DNA of 64,000 nucleotides from Roseiarcus sp963820775 (lineage in GTDB: Bacteria; Pseudomonadota; Alphaproteobacteria; Rhizobiales; Beijerinckiaceae), in assembly GCA_963820775.1 (NCBI GenBank), contig CAWGBF010000015.1:992001-1056000 (forward strand), read 5' to 3'. The stretch's first letter is position 1, and every line of letters begins with the position of its first letter. Positions 26,960 through 36,235 of the stretch are shown piece by piece. The position numbers were made by a program, and so were the translations under genes. The notes beneath the pieces were generated by a model, which ran no database searches, was not told where the DNA came from, and saw nothing but the letters and a program-made list of their open reading frames with translations.

Positions 26960-27568
26960 ATGAGCAGCAACCTTCCGGGGTTCTTCCAGGGCACGGACAT
27001 GCCAACTGCCGGGTGGTGGGAAGCGTTATGGCCCGACCCTTCCGGCGTACTTGCCGCCGTCGGACTCGGACCGGGTATGGAGGTCGTTGACCTATGCTCC
27101 GGCGACGGGTGGTTCACGCTGCAAATCGCCAAGATCGCACGTCACGTCGTGGCAATCGACATAGACCCCAACCTACTGGAAGTGTCGCGTCACCGTCTGT
27201 CCGAAGGCGGCGTGACGAATTGCGACTATGTGGCTGGCGATGCTTACGATCTTGGCAAATTGGCTCCGGGACAGGCTGACTTCGTATTTATGGCGAATGC
27301 TTTTCACGGCGTTCCCGATCAACGGAGATTGGCCCTCGCGGTGCGCGCAACCCTCAGACCGGGAGGGCTTTTCGCGATTGTCAACTGGCATCCCCGCTCG
27401 CGCGAGCAAACACCGGTCTTGGGCGAACCGCGCGGGCCAAAAACGGAACTGAGATTGTCGCCGGAACAGACCGTCAAGGCCGTTGAACCGAGCGGATTGA
27501 AGCTGGTTCAGCTGGTCGAAGTCCCGCCCTATCACTACGGCGCTGTCTTTGAGCGACCGTCAACGTGA
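26960..27568 (+). CDS. class I SAM-dependent methyltransferase
   Basis: A 202-residue Rossmann-fold methyltransferase. Motif I is VVDLCSGDGWFTLQIAK near residue 43, motif II is AIDIDPNLLEVSRHRL, and post-motif LRPGGLFAIVNWHP near residue 135. No substrate domain is evident. It ends 7 bp before the ATG of the nucleoside phosphorylase gene (27576), so the two probably form an operon. Substrate unknown. Confidence 0.85.
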   Translation: MSSNLPGFFQGTDMPTAGWWEALWPDPSGVLAAVGLGPGMEVVDLCSGDGWFTLQIAKIARHVVAIDIDPNLLEVSRHRLSEGGVTNCDYVAGDAYDLGKLAPGQADFVFMANAFHGVPDQRRLALAVRATLRPGGLFAIVNWHPRSREQTPVLGEPRGPKTELRLSPEQTVKAVEPSGLKLVQLVEVPPYHYGAVFERPST

Positions 27569-27575
27569 GAGCACG

Positions 27576-28358
27576 ATGCCTTCCATTCTCGACAACAAGA
27601 ATACATCGGCCCCATCGGTCTTCCTGCCTGCAGCCCTGTTGCGCGAGGCGCGTCGACAAAAGAGGCTTGCTACAGCCGATGTCCCGCCGGTCTGCATCTT
27701 AGACCCGGATGGCGATATCGTTCGACAGTTGAGGCAAACCGGCAAGTCGCAACCCTTTGAGCACTGGCCCTGCTACCACACCGAACTCGACACGTTCTTG
27801 CTTGGCGAAATCGAGGTCGGAATTGTGGGTCGAGTAGTCGGCGCCTCTTTCGCAGTGCTGGTGGCGGAAGAACTGTTCGCCAGCGGTTGCCGCTTTCTAG
27901 TGAGCCTGACCTCGGCCGGCCAGGTCGCGCCCGCCGGGCGGCCGCCCTACTTCGTTGTCATCGACCGCGCTCTCCGCGATGAGGGCACAAGCTATCATTA
28001 CCTGCCTACTTCCGAGTTCGCCAACGCTGATCCAGAACTTGTCGCGGCTGCGGCGGAGGCTCTCGCCGGTCTGAAGTTGCGGACGACAACGGGCCCAAGC
28101 TGGACCACAGATGCCCCTTTTCGCGAAACGGCCGAAGAGATCGAGGCGGCGCGCACCAAAGGCATTGTTGCGGTCGAAATGGAAGCGGCGGCGCTCTACG
28201 CTTTCGCCACCGCGGCGAAGGCGCGGGTGCTTTGTCTCGCGCACGTCACCAACACGATGGGGATGGCGGGCGAGGACTTTGAAAAGGGCGAGGCGGATGG
28301 CTCGCGTGACGCGCTAACCATCCTAGAGGCGACCGTGACCGCGCTGCATAAGTCTTGA
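27576..28358 (+). CDS. nucleoside phosphorylase-fold protein (PNP/UDP family)
   Basis: A 260-residue member of the PNP/UDP phosphorylase superfamily. It shows VGIVGRVVGASFAVLVAEEL early, CRFLVSLTSAGQVAP near residue 105, and the canonical ribose-binding VEMEAAALYAF at residues 200-210. It should cleave a nucleoside or nucleotide-like glycosidic bond; the exact base is not clear. Start at ATG 27576, since the upstream in-frame TTG at 27549 overlaps the methyltransferase. The paired methyltransferase may act on the same small molecule, which is inference only. Confidence 0.8.
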   Translation: MPSILDNKNTSAPSVFLPAALLREARRQKRLATADVPPVCILDPDGDIVRQLRQTGKSQPFEHWPCYHTELDTFLLGEIEVGIVGRVVGASFAVLVAEELFASGCRFLVSLTSAGQVAPAGRPPYFVVIDRALRDEGTSYHYLPTSEFANADPELVAAAAEALAGLKLRTTTGPSWTTDAPFRETAEEIEAARTKGIVAVEMEAAALYAFATAAKARVLCLAHVTNTMGMAGEDFEKGEADGSRDALTILEATVTALHKS

Positions 28359-28397
28359 CTTCTGCAGGGTCGCGATTGGGGTTCGGCGGCTGGTCGA

Positions 28398-29270
28398 TCA
28401 GGCTTCGACGAAATCGCAGCGAAACCCATCGTCCCATCGCTTGATCCGGCCTATCGACGGCGACGGGAAATGAGCCGTGCAGCATAAGGTGCGCGTGTCG
28501 CAATATCGCTCGAGAAACCCGCGACGCGTCTTGGCGGCGGCTTTCCCATCGACATCGAAGCGCGGGGATAGTTCGGGATAGCGCGCCTGCAGCGGCGAAT
28601 GGATCAGGTCTCCGGGCATGACCGCATCGTCGCCGTCCCGCCCGAAGCAGACCGCTACGTGGTGGGGCGTGTGGCCGGGAGTCGGCAAAAGGCGCACATG
28701 GTCGTCAAGCGCATGGTCGTCGCGCACCCATTCGGCCCGCCCGGCTTCCACGACCGGAAGCACGCTATCGCCGAAATGCGGCAAAGGCGTTTTGGCGTGT
28801 TCCCCCGCCCAAAAGTCGAATTCGCCTTTCGAAATCAGATAGCGGGCCTTAGGGAAAGTCGGCGTCCAACGCCCGTCTTGCAGTCGCGTGTTCCAGCCGA
28901 CATGATCGACATGCAGATGCGTGCACACGACGAAATCGATGTCATCGACGCTCAAACCCGCGGCGGCGAGCCCGCGCATGAAGGTCTCGTCGCGCTTCAG
29001 ATTCCATTGCGGCCGCGCCGGCCTCGCCTTGTCGTTGCCGATGCAGGTGTCGACGAGCACGTTATGGTGCGGCGTGCGCACGACATAGGATTGGAAACAG
29101 AACACCAGCGTGTCGTCTTGAGCGAGGGCTTCCGGGGCGAGCCAGCGGCGGTTCTCGTCGAGCAAGTCCGCCGAGAGCGTAGGAAAGACGTCGAGCACGG
29201 GCAGAAACGGCCCCTCGATCTCGATGATGCGCTGGATGCCGATGTCGCCGACGGTCAAAACATTGTTCAT
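28398..29270 (-). CDS. MBL-fold metallo-hydrolase, paralog 2
   Basis: A 290-residue MBL hydrolase with THLHVDHVGWN near residue 117, LLPTPGHTPHHVAV, MPGDLIHSP and CTAHFPSPSIGRI. It resembles the enzyme at 21807-22700 over its whole length, including NTRLQDGRWTPTFPKARY. Start at MNNVLTVGDIGI; 52 upstream in-frame codons read arginine-rich and are rejected. Probable lactonase or ester hydrolase, substrate unknown. Convergent with the phosphorylase gene, 39 bp apart. Confidence 0.85.
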   Translation of the reverse strand: MNNVLTVGDIGIQRIIEIEGPFLPVLDVFPTLSADLLDENRRWLAPEALAQDDTLVFCFQSYVVRTPHHNVLVDTCIGNDKARPARPQWNLKRDETFMRGLAAAGLSVDDIDFVVCTHLHVDHVGWNTRLQDGRWTPTFPKARYLISKGEFDFWAGEHAKTPLPHFGDSVLPVVEAGRAEWVRDDHALDDHVRLLPTPGHTPHHVAVCFGRDGDDAVMPGDLIHSPLQARYPELSPRFDVDGKAAAKTRRGFLERYCDTRTLCCTAHFPSPSIGRIKRWDDGFRCDFVEA

Positions 29271-29341
29271 CGCCAATTCCGTAAGGCCGGCCTGCGCCCG
29301 CCATTCCCGTGCGCATGGCCATATCAACAAGAATCCGGTCC

Positions 29342-30648
29342 CTAGGCAACGCCTCCGGGTTCTCCGAGGAAGCCGGATTTTCCTGCCTCGGCGGGCCAGC
29401 CGGCTTTCCGGCCGATCACTCGCCACACGTCCACCTCGCCTGCGCCTTTCACTTTGATCGTCCCGGCGGATTCGCAGTGGAACTCAGCGCCGACCAGATC
29501 GTAGGTGCTCCGCGTGATCTGGATGCCCCGCTTTGCCCATGGGATTCCATGCGGCTCGCCAGATTCACCGTCGCGCCCCAAAGATCGTAGATGAACTTCT
29601 TGCGGCCGATGACGCCGGCAACCAGGGGTCCCGAATTGACGCCAATGCGGAAGGCAAGTGCCTCACCGCCGAATGTTCGGCTCGCCACCGCTTCGCGCAT
29701 GTCGAGGGCGAGTTGCACCAAAGCTGGCGCGTGATCGGCCCGCTCGCGAGGCACGCCCGCGGCGACCATATAGCAGTCTCCGATCGTCTTGATCTTTTCG
29801 AGCCCCTGTCTTTCGACGAGATCGTCGAAGGTGGAGAAAACCTCGTTGAGGAGGTTGACCAGGCGCAGAGGACTCATGGCCGCGGCCATCGAGGTAAAAC
29901 CGACAACATCGGCGAACAGGACGCTCGCGGATTCGTAGTGGGCGGCGATGGCGCTCCGATCGGTCTTGAGCGCGTCCGAGATTTCCTTCGGCAGGATGTT
30001 TAGCAGCAACGTCTCCGAGCGTTCCTGAAAGAAGTTTCGCTGGGCAACGAAATAGTAGAGCAGCGCGAAGACGATGGCGATCACGCTGCCGAGGTTTAAG
30101 ACGAAGAACCAGGTGACAAACGCCTCCGGCAGCGGGGGAGGCTTGAGCGAGGGTTCGAGAGTCGCGCTCACGATCAGGAGCACGACGAAACCCACGATCC
30201 ACAGCACCGTCTGGCGCAGATCCTCGACCAGAAGCGAGACGAGTGGACAGAGCGCCGCCCAGACGATCACCGCGCTCGAATTCCTGAAGCCGCCAAGACT
30301 TATCGTGACAAGCCAGGGCAGCACAAGCGTCATAAGAAGCTGGATGAAGCCGTAGAAGCGAAGGTTGCGGGTCTAGGCGAACAGGGCCGTGTTGATCGGC
30401 GTGACGACCGAATAGACCGCTGGCGCTGCGGCGGCGAGCGGAGCGCCGGCGGCGAGATACACCACCGACCACAGGATCGTCAGGGGCAACGTGCCGACGG
30501 CCATGAGGACCATCACCAGCCGCTGCAGCGCCGCGTCGCCGGTTTCAAGAGGGTTGGAGCCGACCCGCGCGGCCAGGGCGACCAGCTTCGCGGACACGGC
30601 GGTCGCCCAGCCAAACCGGCCGATATCCGGCGCCCCGTCTCTCCCCAT
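29342..30648 (-). pseudogene. membrane class III adenylate cyclase with an in-frame stop and a frameshift
   Basis: The N-terminal part starts MGRDGAPDIGRFGWATAV and has membrane segments; an in-frame TAG at 30373-30375 interrupts after NTALFA, and the same frame continues TRNLRFYGFIQLLMTLVLPW. Several more hydrophobic segments precede the cyclase domain: metal Asp in VLFADVVGFTSM, KIKTIGDCYMVAAG, GVNSGPLVAG, and adenine-selective Asp in FIYDLWGATVNLASR. Near 29540 the frame shifts; the other frame gives IQITRSTYDLVGAEF to the stop at 29342. Catalytic residues survive, so two base errors would restore it; as read it is broken. Confidence 0.8.
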
Positions 30649-30770
30649 GGGGTTCCCTTCGGGCGCTGGGGGAGCTCCCCGCGCCGCATATACACCTTAC
30701 ATTCGCCATAGCACAAGGGATGCCGTGACGGAGACGGCCGCCGGTCCATAGGCGTTTCGGCTTAGCAGCC

Positions 30771-31294
30771 TCACATGGGGGTTTTTACTGTCAGGGCGGG
30801 TCGCCTCCGAAGAAGCCCAGCATAGGCGGCGAGGATGCGACTTTCGCAGAAAAGCAACGATTGCTGCGGTAATCTATCGCCGATGTCGGCCGCCCGTAGC
30901 CCATATCCTGAGAACCGCGGTGACCGGATTGCCGAGACCGGTGTCGGCCAAGTGCTGCATCGATTGCGGCGCCAGCGACGGGCCTTGGTCGGGCAGGAGC
31001 AGCACAACCCCCGCCAGCGCCAGCGCGACGAGGATACACAGGCAAGCGGTAAAGAGGCGCGCGGCCCCGCGCGGCGGCGCCAATGAGCAAAATCCCGGTC
31101 ACGCCGCTGCTGATCGCCGCCTCCGTCAGCGCCACATCGACCGCAAACAGGCGTATCCAGACAAGCGAAAGCAGCAGCCCATAGACGACATAGCCGACTG
31201 TCGCCGCGAACGCTCCGGGCGCAAAAATGGTCCAGGCCGCGACCGCAAAGACCAGGAATGCCAGGCCAATGTCGAGCGCCTGCAAAACGGTCAT
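30771..31294 (-). pseudogene. MnhB/DUF4040-like Mrp antiporter subunit, disrupted
   Basis: Begins MTVLQALDIGLAFLVFAVAA with the DUF4040/MbhD-like pattern (WTIFAPGAFAATVGYVVYGL, DVALTEAAISSGVTGILL). Near 31072 one extra G shifts the frame into AARLFTACLCILVALALAG and GLGNPVTAVL, and another shift near 30905 leads to a short tail. Position 31291-31294 overlaps the mnhG stop by 4 bases. The expected tail of the domain is not recognisable and downstream Mrp genes are missing, so decay is likely. Confidence 0.65.
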
Positions 31295-31581
31295 ACCGCC
31301 GATCCCTTGCGACGCACCGCGCGTCCGATGAGCTGCGCGGTGGTCGCGCCGGCCAATTGCACCAGCGCCCAAATGGCGACGAGCTTGAGCCCCGCGAGCA
31401 GGCTCTCGCTGCGCGGCAAAAGGCCGAGCACAATGAGGCCTAGACCGAGATTGTCAGCCTTGGTCAGCGCGTGCAGACGACTGAGAGCGTCGGGAAAGCG
31501 CAACAGGCCCGCCGTGCCGGCAAGGAAGAAAAAGACGCCGGCGCTGATCGCGGCGATGCTGAAAAGGTCGACAAGGCTCAT
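31291..31581 (-). CDS. mnhG: monovalent cation/H+ antiporter subunit G
   Basis: A 96-residue MnhG/PhaG-family membrane protein with three hydrophobic segments: SIAAISAGVFFFLAGTAGLL, the conserved LRFPDALSRLHALTKADNLG, and LKLVAIWALVQLAGATTAQL. It is a small subunit of the multi-subunit Mrp Na+(K+)/H+ antiporter. It overlaps mnhF upstream and the MnhB-like frame downstream by 4 bases each, so the operon order E-F-G-B is kept. No A, C or D subunit is in the window, so complex function is doubtful. Confidence 0.85.
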   Translation of the reverse strand: MSLVDLFSIAAISAGVFFFLAGTAGLLRFPDALSRLHALTKADNLGLGLIVLGLLPRSESLLAGLKLVAIWALVQLAGATTAQLIGRAVRRKGSAV

Positions 31582-31863
31582 CGGCCATCCGCGGCGTCAT
31601 GATGCTCCGCCGGCGCGCCGCTATTGACGAAGGAGGCGGAGGCGAAGGCGGCGAGCAGCGCGAGCCCAAGGGCGACATCCTCGACCCCGCGCGCCTGTGG
31701 CGGCGGCGATGAGAAGGAGCGAACCGATTCCCCCCGTGCCGATGAGCTGCGCCGCCATCATGCGATCGGCGTCGCCCGGCCCGCCCAGGATGCGCACGAG
31801 CCCGACGGCCACGGTGAACAGGATCACGCCCGCCGTTGCGAGAGGAAAATCAGTCAAAGCCAA
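31578..31863 (-). CDS. mnhF: Mrp antiporter subunit F, frameshifted as read
   Basis: A small MnhF/MrpF protein. First frame: ATAGVILFTVAVGLVRILGG, PGDADRMMAAQLIGTGGIGS. Near 31685-31690 an extra G in GCGCGGGG shifts the frame; the other continues VEDVALGLALLAAFASASFV and stops overlapping the mnhG ATG. Corrected length of about 95 residues is normal. Apparent start is a TTG at 31863, which is uncertain. Confidence 0.75.
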
Positions 31864-32341
31864 AAGCCCGGATGAACAGCCGCTCTTCCGCCCGGAGATT
31901 AGCCGCGACTGGCTGCCCTATATCAGAAGCGCGCCCTCATCGTTCGTCCCAGTCGGCGGCGTTCCCGGCATCAGACTCGAAAGCGCGCAGAACGCGCTCC
32001 GCTCGCCGCCTTCGGGCAACCGCAACGGGCAGGCGACGAAGCCCGGCTTGAGCTTCAGCCTCGGATTGAGCGCCCGCCAGGCGACATCCGTTCCCGAAAC
32101 CACCGACTGCCGCAAGAAACTCGCCGCGAGCGTCCAGAGCGAGGCAAGCCTGAGCCGCGATCGTTTCGGCGGCAGGAAGCGTAAACTGGTCCAGGTCGCG
32201 CCCGCCACGGCGGCGAGCCCGACCGGAAGATCGGCCGGCGACCATCCCGAGATCATGAGCCAAAAAGACGAGAAAGAGCGCCGCTCGTGTGGCCGCGGTC
32301 CGCGCGAGGCTAAGCGACCCGTTATCAGCCGGTATGCTCAA
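31850..32341 (-). CDS. mnhE: Mrp antiporter subunit E, two frameshifts as read
   Basis: About 163 residues after correction. Pieces in order: ATRAALFLVF, then after a TTTTT run near 32268 WLMISGWSPADLPVGLAAVA and SLRFLPPKRSRLRLASLWTL, VVSGTDVAWRALNPRLKLKP, LMPGTPPTGTNDEGALL, and after a second shift near 31918 QPVAANLRAEERLFIRAFGF. This is the MrpE pattern. The apparent start is TTG at 32341. First gene of the remaining E-F-G-B block. Confidence 0.75.
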
Positions 32342-32893
32342 TGGGTCATTCCGGCGTGCGAAACCGAAGCGATGCGCGGCCGGACGGGCGACATTGCAAG
32401 GAAGCCCTGGTCAGGAATCTGGCCACGCTCATCGGTCGAGCGGCTCGCCATCCGAGATCCAATCCCTGTGCTGCGAGAGAGCGCAGAGCCACCATGTTCC
32501 GTTCAACGGGGGAAGCATCGGCGCGTGTTCGAACGGGCGCTGCGATTTCGAGGTCTCGCGATGTCGACCGCTGGCTGGCGGCCTCGGCGTCAAGCGCAAC
32601 GGATCGGCGCGGCAGACTCGGTCCGCTCGAGCGAGCGCGCAAGAGCTGTCGTCCGGCACGGCGGCGGATCAGCATGGCGATGCAGAGACATTGGATAAAG
32701 CGACCTTGGCCGGCCTTGCCAGCCGAGGCGACTCGTCAGGCCGGTCGTCGGCAGTCACTCCGACGGGACTAGACAACGTCGGTGGGGGGCCGCATCGGTC
32801 GGCCCCTCCACCAACCGTGCATAAACCCACGGTGCGTATGCAATTGGGAGTTCATCGAACCGCGCGGTCGGGCGTTTGAAGGCAGCCGGACCG
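32342..32893. other. 552-bp stretch without a convincing gene
   Basis: Open frames exist on both strands but are Arg/Ser-rich, match no family, and no ribosome site points to one of them. It lies upstream of the truncated Mrp operon where mnhA/C/D would be expected, so it may be scar sequence. Confidence 0.45.
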
Positions 32894-33136
32894 CTATTTC
32901 GCTGGAGCTGTTGCGGCGGGGGCAGGTTGACCGGTGCGGCGCGTGTGCCGTCGCTGATGGCGAGTGGTGCGTCGTCCTGACCGCCGTTGCATTCCGTGGG
33001 TTCCGGTGGCCGCAGCGGGGGCGGCGGCGGGAGCGGTAGCGGGGGCGGCCTGGGCCACCTGCTCTTGGGCCTCGGCGGCGACTGGCGCGAGTGCGATGAG
33101 AGCGCCGAGGCCCATGGCGAGATATTTGTTGATCAT
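32894..33136 (-). CDS. small exported Ala/Pro-rich protein
   Basis: An 80-residue protein with a Sec signal peptide (MINKYLAMGLGALIALAPVAAEA, cleavage after residue 23) followed by an Ala/Pro/Gln linker and an Arg/His/Thr-rich core (GRRTTRHQRRHTRR). A strong AGGAGG ribosome site lies 8 bp before the ATG. Similar small periplasmic proteins of unknown function are common in Rhizobiales. The basic core could bind nucleic acid, peptidoglycan or metal; nothing decides. Confidence 0.65.
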   Translation of the reverse strand: MINKYLAMGLGALIALAPVAAEAQEQVAQAAPATAPAAAPAAATGTHGMQRRSGRRTTRHQRRHTRRTGQPAPAATAPAK

Positions 33137-33742
33137 TGCAGTTCCTCCTGAAGCGAGTCTTCCGACTCTTGTTTCGCGTACAATCGCTATCTGCGCTTCC
33201 CATACTGAATTGGAGATGAATGTCGCGCTTGCCGGCCACGCGCCGCGTTCGGGCTGCAACTCTTGTCGCCCCGCGTGAGCCCGCGCCGCGGCTCAGATTG
33301 TCCAAAACCCCAAAGCCCGCGACCTCACGGAAGGTCCTCGCGGCCGCGGATCGCTGACCGTCCCGACGCCAGGAGGTCAAACCCGCCGTCCCCAATACGT
33401 CATGCTTGCAGTAGTGATGTGGTCGTTTTAGGCGGCCCGACGGAGTTGCAAACGGACATTGTTAGATTTCGCGAGAGCTCCGCAGCAAATTGTGAACAGT
33501 GTTAGCCGGTGTTAGTTGGCTTTCCTCCACATTTCTGCGAGTTGCAGCGGCTTCGCCGCGGTGGCTACCTACGCCATCACCCTGCCATTTTGTCTCTCAG
33601 GGTACGCCTTGGAGCGGAGACGTCGGTCCGTCGCTAAGTCGGATAACGGCTGTTCGCATGCGGAGCGCGCGAGCCAACACGAGCGGATGGAGGAGTCGCC
33701 CGGGGATGACGCGAGCACGACTGTCCCCGGAGGCGACGGCTG
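33137..33742. other. 606-bp stretch without a convincing gene
   Basis: Lower GC in its middle than the surroundings. It contains GTGTTAGCCGGTGTTAGTTGG at 33500-33520, two close copies of GTGTTAG. No family-like frame was found. It should contain the promoters of the exported protein (leftward) and the response regulator (rightward). Confidence 0.45.
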
Positions 33743-34492
33743 ATGAACGAGACGAGCAGGCCCATCGCCCATCCGAGCGTTGTCTCCGCACCGCGCATTC
33801 TCGTCGTCGAGGACGAGATCGATGTGGCCTTGCTGATCAGTTACAATTTGGAGGCGGAGGGCTACGTCGTTGAAAGCGTCGCGCGCGGCGACGAGGCCGA
33901 GTTGCGCCTGGCTGAAAATGCGCCTGATCTCCTGATTCTCGACTGGATGCTGCCGGGCCTGTCGGGCATCGAGATTTGCCGGCGGTTGCGGGCGCGCGAG
34001 GCGACACGGACATTGCCGATCATCATGGTCACGGCCCGGCGCGAAGAATCCGAGCGGGTGCGCGGTCTCGCCGTCGGAGCGGATGACTATGTCGTCAAGC
34101 CGTTCTCGGTGATTGAATTGATGGCGCGCGTGCACGCGCTGCTCCGGCGCAGTCGGCCGGAACGGATCGCCGAACGGCTCTACGTCGGAGACCTCGATCT
34201 GGACCGGCTTACCGGGCGCGTTCGGCGCGGTAATCGCGAAATCGGCCTCGGCCCGATCGATTTTCGGCTGCTCGAAAATCTGCTCGAGAAGCCGGGCCGG
34301 GTGTTCCCGAGGGCGCAATTGCTCGACCTTGTCTGGGGGCGGTCGGCGGACGTCGATGAACGCACGGTCGATGTGCACATCGGACGCCTGCGCAAGAGGT
34401 TGTCGAAAGGGAAGGAGCGGGATCCGATCCGCACCGTGCGCGGCGTCGGCTACGCCATCGACGAGAGCTTCGGCAAGAGCGACTGGCGGTGA
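33743..34492 (+). CDS. PhoB/OmpR-family response regulator
   Basis: A 249-residue two-component regulator. The receiver domain (residues 18-133) has the acidic pocket VVEDE, phospho-acceptor Asp67 in LLILDWMLPG, and Lys119 in VVKPFS. The C-terminal winged helix (about 140-240) shows GPIDFRLLENLLEKPGRVF, RAQLLDLVWG and ERTVDVHIGRLRKRL, closest to PhoB. No histidine kinase or phosphate gene is next to it, so it is an orphan here. A CCGGAGGCGAC ribosome site precedes the ATG. Confidence 0.9.
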   Translation: MNETSRPIAHPSVVSAPRILVVEDEIDVALLISYNLEAEGYVVESVARGDEAELRLAENAPDLLILDWMLPGLSGIEICRRLRAREATRTLPIIMVTARREESERVRGLAVGADDYVVKPFSVIELMARVHALLRRSRPERIAERLYVGDLDLDRLTGRVRRGNREIGLGPIDFRLLENLLEKPGRVFPRAQLLDLVWGRSADVDERTVDVHIGRLRKRLSKGKERDPIRTVRGVGYAIDESFGKSDWR

Positions 34493-34513
34493 GTTTGGAG
34501 CCAATTGTACCCC

Positions 34514-34627
34514 CGTCATTGCGACCCCCCGGCTTTGGGACCCGGGGGGAAGCAATCCAGGGGAACCTTGGGCGCTCCACGGTTCCTGGATCGCGACGTC
34601 GCGCCAGAGGCGCTCCTCGCGATGACG
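34514..34627. repeat. dispersed inverted repeat (type C)
   Basis: Begins CGTCATTGCGACCCCC and ends GCTCCTCGCGATGACG, with CAATCCAGG and CCTGGATCGCGAC inside, the same plan as the unit at 17915-18046. It lies between the response regulator and the DUF763 gene. Confidence 0.65.
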
Positions 34628-34711
34628 ATTCCATCGGACCGCATCATGCTCTAGACTCGCCTGCTCCCTCAGGAGCGCCGAGCCTGATTAGAGCGAATCT
34701 CGGAATACCGT

Positions 34712-35998
34712 ATGGCCCAGAGATCAGGAAGCGCCGATCTGCCGCTGCATGGCGGGCGCGTGCCTTCGTGGCTGGCGGAGCGCATGACCCGCCTCGGCGC
34801 GGTCATCGGCGAGGCGATTGTCCACCATTATGGCCGCGACGAGTTGCTGCGCCGCCTCGCTCATCCGTTCTGGTTCCAGTCGTTCGGCGCGGTCATGGGC
34901 ATGGACTGGCATTCGTCGGGCATAACGACGAGCGTGATCGGCGCGCTCAAGCGAGGCCTTGAGCCTCTCTCGGGCGAACTCGGAATCCATGTCTGCGGCG
35001 GCCGCGGCAAACAGTCGCGAAAGACGCCGCTTGAACTCGCAGCCATCGGCGACCGGGTCGGAATCGACGGCGCCGCGCTCGCCGACGTCAGCCGGCTGGT
35101 GGCGAAGGTCGACAGCGCCGCTGTCCAGGACGGTTTTGATCTTTACCTGCACGGCTTTATCGTCACCGACGATGGGCGCTGGACCGTCGTCCAGCAGGGC
35201 ATGAACGATTCGAGCCGCACCGCTCGCCGCTACCATTGGCTGTCCGAGGGCCTCAAGAGCTTCGTCGAAGAGCCGCACAATGCGATTGACGGAATCCATC
35301 AAGGCGAAATCGTCGACCTCACCAATCGTCGCGCGGACGCCTCCCGCCGAGCCCAGCTTGAGCTTCTGGATTCGCTAGGTCCCGACGGCCTCGCCCGCGA
35401 GCTCGCCGCCATCGAGGCGAAACCTCGGAAGCCCCCGCCCGATCCCGTCCAGCTGACCCTGCCCCATCTCGTCATGCCCGCTCATCACGACGTGCGCGCG
35501 AGCGACGTGCTCAGCTCCCGCCTTCACGCGACGTTCACGGCGGCCGCCAATCGGGGGCCGGCCGACTTCGCCGAATTGCTTCTTATTCCCGGCGTCGGCG
35601 CCCGCACGGTGCGCGCGTTCGCGATGGTCGCCGAAGCGGTCCACGGCGCGCCCTATCGCTTCACCGATCCGGCCCGCTTCGCCTTCGCCCACGGCGGCAA
35701 GGACCGCCATCCCTTCCCAGTGCCGCTCAAAGTCTATGACGAGACGATCCGGATCATGAAGGCGACGGTTGAGAAGGCGAAGCTCGGCCAGGACGACCGG
35801 CTCGCGGCGCTCAAGCGTCTCGACGACGAGGCCCGCCGGGTCGAGCGGCGCGCGGCCGGACCGCCGGCGCCGGAGGTGATCGCCGAAGAGCTGCAGCTCT
35901 CGCACGCCTATGGCGGGCGCAGCGTGTTCGGCTGGGAGCCGGCGCCGGATGCGCTGGACCAAGAGCGAAAGCCGCGCGCAGGGTTCAATCGCGGATGA
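34712..35998 (+). CDS. DUF763 domain protein
   Basis: A 428-residue DUF763 protein: starts SGSADLPLHGGRVPSWLAERM, continues with a MGMDWHSSGITTSVIGALKR block and LHVCGG-like GIHVCGGRGKQSRKTP, then LYLHGFIVTDDGRWTVVQQG, and has a helix-hairpin-helix-like LLLIPGVGARTVRAFAMVAE near residue 290 followed by FAHGGKDRHPFPVPLKVYDE. DUF763 is known mostly from archaea and thermophiles with scattered bacterial members; no established function. The HhH suggests nucleic-acid contact. It stands alone between two dispersed repeats. Confidence 0.85.
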   Translation: MAQRSGSADLPLHGGRVPSWLAERMTRLGAVIGEAIVHHYGRDELLRRLAHPFWFQSFGAVMGMDWHSSGITTSVIGALKRGLEPLSGELGIHVCGGRGKQSRKTPLELAAIGDRVGIDGAALADVSRLVAKVDSAAVQDGFDLYLHGFIVTDDGRWTVVQQGMNDSSRTARRYHWLSEGLKSFVEEPHNAIDGIHQGEIVDLTNRRADASRRAQLELLDSLGPDGLARELAAIEAKPRKPPPDPVQLTLPHLVMPAHHDVRASDVLSSRLHATFTAAANRGPADFAELLLIPGVGARTVRAFAMVAEAVHGAPYRFTDPARFAFAHGGKDRHPFPVPLKVYDETIRIMKATVEKAKLGQDDRLAALKRLDDEARRVERRAAGPPAPEVIAEELQLSHAYGGRSVFGWEPAPDALDQERKPRAGFNRG

Positions 35999-36097
35999 TT
36001 CGACTGAGTTAGCCCGAATTCCGGTGGCGCGAGGCGCCGGGGGGTATTTCGGGCGAGATGAGGCAAAAACCTTCAATCGTTAGCGTCCATATCCTTC

Positions 36098-36235
36098 GGC
36101 GCGGACCTTATCCTGAGGCGGCCCTTGCGCGAGCAAAGGGCCTCGAAGGATATTCCAGACCGCGCTCAAGGCCACGCTTGCGCCGGCTGGAACGTCCTTC
36201 GAGGCCCCTTTCGGGGCGCGCCTCAGGACGAAGTC
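36098..36235. repeat. dispersed palindromic repeat pair (type A)
   Basis: Two units in opposite orientation: TATCCTGAGGCGGCCC with GGGCCTCGAAGGATA (36110-36151), and CGTCCTTCGAGGCCCC with GGGGCGCGCCTCAGGACG (36190-36230). Each can fold alone, and together they form a larger inverted repeat. Confidence 0.65.

Noticed and set aside
27549..27575. TTG start for the nucleoside phosphorylase
   Set aside because: Would overlap the methyltransferase gene; ATG 27576 fits better.
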